A stretch of DNA of 62,719 nt. It comes from Nitrospirota bacterium (GTDB lineage Bacteria > Nitrospirota > Thermodesulfovibrionia > Thermodesulfovibrionales > UBA6898). The translations under genes were made by a program, and so were the position numbers. The DNA lies in the NCBI GenBank assembly GCA_021814475.1, contig JAKAIE010000005.1, positions 1-62,719 on the forward strand. Reading direction: 5' to 3'. Below are positions 60,864 through 62,719 of this stretch, piece after piece. The notes under the pieces were generated by a model. The model did no database searches. It was not told where the DNA came from and worked only from the letters and a program-made list of their open reading frames with translations. Every line of letters begins with the position of its first letter. Within the stretch, counting starts at the first letter, position 1.

Positions 60864-62597
60864 TCAATGAATCACCCAATCGCTCCGTTTGATCATCCCC
60901 TCTCCCGCGCCTTTTGACAGCTGGACGATATAACAGCCCTTTGAGGCGTACCGCTGCCCCGGACCGAAACTGAACCGCGCATACAAGGGCAGGGACTGCT
61001 CCTGCACCACGCCCATGACCACCATGCCCATGTTCATATCGATCGCATCCAGGAGGTTGTCGCGGTAGTAGTACCCGTTCATATTCACGAGCGCCTGGGA
61101 CAGCACCTGCGCGGCAAGGTAGGTCTTCTCCAGGGCGACCAGCGCATCGCCCGTGCCCCCCTTCATCCCCAAGAACGCCCCGGCGATGCCGCCATACCGC
61201 GCCTCATCCTCAGGCAGTCTGTACGGATACGTAATATAGGTGAAATCGCGCGCGGGTCCGCTCAGTTTCCAGAGATCTTTCCCGAGATAGCCGGAGGAGA
61301 CTATCAGCATGGCCGGGCTCTTCCCGCTCTCGGCGAGCGCCGCGACCGCCGGCAGCGCCCCTCCCCCGTCCCATAGGACTACCGCGGAAGGCGTCTCCTT
61401 TTTCAGTATCCGCTGCATCTGTTCACCGGTGAACGGCTCTCCTTCCTTCAGCCTGATCGTCACCGGCGGCCGGTGGCCGGTTCCGCGCCACGCCTCCCCG
61501 AAGCCTTCAGAAAGGGCCTTCCCTTTGAGGGAATCGCGCACGATCTGCACCACAGGCCCTGACGGCAACTGCCCGTCTCTGCTGCCGAGATAGCGCGCAG
61601 CGGCCTCCCCCTCCAGGTATAATCCCTTCGAGAAATACAGGGTATACCAGTCTTTCCCGGAAATCACCGGAAAATCCGTGATCGGAAACAGGCAGGGGAT
61701 ATGGTGTTCCTCGCTGAAACGATGGACAGGCTCCCACTCTCCGCTCACCATGCCCCCCAGGAGAGCGAAGACCGGCTCCGTGCGATTGTATTCCTCAAGC
61801 TGGCCGCGCCATGTTTCGGAAGGTCCCTTCAGCACCCACCTCTTCAGGAGTATGCGCCTGTAGGCGATGTCCTTCGAAAGCAGCATAGTTTCTGCCATGC
61901 GTGCCGACCTGTTGCCAGCCCTCGAACGATAATACAGCGCCTGATTATTCTTGTACGCGACGAACCTTTCTAGCGGGACCAGCAGGGCATCGCGGTCCGT
62001 CGCGCTCAGATCGTCCGAGATCACTACCGCAAAGCTTATGGCATCGTCAGATACGCCGGGTGAGAATTCGGAGGAGAGCGCCTTCAGGTAATAGATCAGC
62101 ACAGACATTGCGTCGTCATCGATTACATACCGAGGCATGATCTGGCGGAGGGTGCGGCCGGCAGGGTCGACCCCGGTGCGGATCACCGCCGCCAATGTCC
62201 CGTCCGTGTATGCCGGCCTGACGGGAGTCGATGACGCGACCGCGACGCCTTTATGCATCACCTCCACGGGCCGGTAAAGATTGTAGCCGTTGGTTGGAGG
62301 GGTGAAGACGCCGCCTTCGTTTGAGCCCACCCCGCTCCGGAGATGACAGCTGCCACAGGCGAATTCACCCGAAACCGGGACATCGCCGCTCAGAAAGGCC
62401 TGCATCTTCTCTCCGGAGGGCAGAATTCCTTCGCGGTACATCCTTTCCCCCAGACGTAGCATCTCCTCCGGGGAACGGGACGGCTTCGTCTCTGCTGCGG
62501 ACGCATACGGTCCGCAGAGAAGGACCAGCAACAGGCAGAACCATGCTGCAGGGATGGTCAGGCAAAGGGCTCGTAAACTATCAGACGTTCTCTTCAT
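60864..62597 (-). CDS. Cytochrome c fused to periplasmic ligand-binding domain
   Basis: A 577-residue periplasmic protein. After a signal peptide (AAWFCLLLVLLCGPYASAA) comes a cytochrome c domain with one heme motif (C81-G-S-C84-H85) and the probable Met ligand in RQIMPRYV. The rest (about 185-560) is a type 1 periplasmic-binding fold like branched-chain amino acid receptors: FAVVISDDLS, FALLGGMVSGE, VVLWDGGGALPAV and YLAAQVLSQALVNMNG. The combination suggests ligand-gated redox sensing or an electron-linked receptor. ATG 62597 overlaps the upstream gene stop (ATGA); an upstream start is not needed. Confidence 0.85.
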   Translation of the reverse strand: MKRTSDSLRALCLTIPAAWFCLLLVLLCGPYASAAETKPSRSPEEMLRLGERMYREGILPSGEKMQAFLSGDVPVSGEFACGSCHLRSGVGSNEGGVFTPPTNGYNLYRPVEVMHKGVAVASSTPVRPAYTDGTLAAVIRTGVDPAGRTLRQIMPRYVIDDDAMSVLIYYLKALSSEFSPGVSDDAISFAVVISDDLSATDRDALLVPLERFVAYKNNQALYYRSRAGNRSARMAETMLLSKDIAYRRILLKRWVLKGPSETWRGQLEEYNRTEPVFALLGGMVSGEWEPVHRFSEEHHIPCLFPITDFPVISGKDWYTLYFSKGLYLEGEAAARYLGSRDGQLPSGPVVQIVRDSLKGKALSEGFGEAWRGTGHRPPVTIRLKEGEPFTGEQMQRILKKETPSAVVLWDGGGALPAVAALAESGKSPAMLIVSSGYLGKDLWKLSGPARDFTYITYPYRLPEDEARYGGIAGAFLGMKGGTGDALVALEKTYLAAQVLSQALVNMNGYYYRDNLLDAIDMNMGMVVMGVVQEQSLPLYARFSFGPGQRYASKGCYIVQLSKGAGEGMIKRSDWVIH

Positions 62598-62719
62598 AAA
62601 ATGCCCGCCTCGCGGCATTCGGCCGTGAATTCCGCGGTACTCATCATCCCGCGTATCCTGACCCATTTCCCCTCCCGGGGGTCGCGGATAAAGGTCAGGA
62701 GGTCATGGGACATCTTGTT
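62594..62719 (-). CDS. Partial gene coupled to the cytochrome-binding fusion (C-terminus only)
   Basis: The minus-strand frame is open from the window edge to a TGA at 62594, reading SHDLLTFIRDPREGKWVRIR then MMSTAEFTAECREAGIL. The length is exactly 42 codons and the stop overlaps the next ATG by four bases, so it is a real gene end and cotranslated. It may be the end of an SCO1/SenC-type protein, but the fragment is too short to be sure. Confidence 0.55.
   Translation of the reverse strand, partial: NKMSHDLLTFIRDPREGKWVRIRGMMSTAEFTAECREAGIL

Noticed and set aside
1-62719. CRISPR arrays, insertion sequences, rRNA genes
   Set aside because: Looked for regularly spaced repeats, transposase motifs and rRNA signatures; none were seen.

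Overview
The window reads as a bacterial chromosome segment of moderately high GC (most of it looks near 58-60% by eye) from an anaerobe or microaerophile. Features pointing that way include multiheme and monoheme cytochromes c, a RACo-type ASKHA protein, a MoeA protein fused to a periplasmic-binding-like domain, GGDEF proteins with a two-CW cysteine domain, and DUF1566 domains. This set resembles Nitrospirota or deltaproteobacterial-type lineages. That placement is inference; there is no rRNA in the window.

Region 1 (about 1-8281) is AT-richer and looks acquired. It is the right part of an integrative mobilizable element inserted at the 3' end of a tRNA-Arg(ACG) gene. It carries a leftward arsenic operon (arsR, acr3, arsD, arsA, a small SAM methyltransferase, and the start of a lipoprotein cut by the window edge). 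The operon promoter is followed by a deletion scar joining a DUF2703 gene to a thioredoxin-like gene. To the right, and reading right, lies a ColE1-style mobilization module (mobC, a relaxase, and two small genes nested out of frame inside the relaxase gene), then an excisionase-like HTH protein and a tyrosine integrase that reads toward the tRNA. The left end of the element is not in the window.

Region 2 (8282-23308) is core chromosome: tRNA-Arg, a DUF2155 lipoprotein, tRNA-Ser(GCT), the canonical cdaA-cdaR-glmM cell-wall/c-di-AMP operon, comEC, and then leftward genes hemB, an IscA-like protein, an M16 peptidase, rpsO-pnp, and a biotin carboxylase plus carboxyltransferase/biotin-carrier pair.

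Region 3 (23309-26932) is a small variable patch. It holds a nucleotidyltransferase gene remnant, a toxin-first PIN/Phd toxin-antitoxin module with an apparently leaderless toxin transcript, and two copies of a terminator-like repeat flanking that module, followed by ilvD and a DUF465 gene.

Region 4 (26933-33390) is one tight leftward operon: moeA-PBP, ASKHA (DUF4445), hemH, hemG and a secreted cyclophilin. Region 5 (33445-37009) is a signalling cluster with two GGDEF proteins around an unrecognised protein, plus an ACT-domain protein with a histone H1-like tail. Region 6 (37058-47091) is a roughly 10-kb leftward operon in which galT and glgA are translationally coupled to a large sensor kinase, a response regulator, an rRNA/tRNA uracil methyltransferase and a hybrid kinase.

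Region 7 (47191-62719) holds an MBL-fold RNase Z-like protein, a SAP/Rho-N-like small protein, a secreted tandem DUF1566 protein, an MTA/SAH deaminase, asd, a leuB-type dehydrogenase, a pentaheme lipoprotein cytochrome, phosphoglucomutase convergent with an operon of condensation-like protein, cytochrome c and NRAMP transporter, a small ORF, and a cytochrome c fused to a periplasmic ligand-binding domain that is coupled to a gene cut by the right edge. I saw no rRNA genes, CRISPR arrays or intact insertion sequences.
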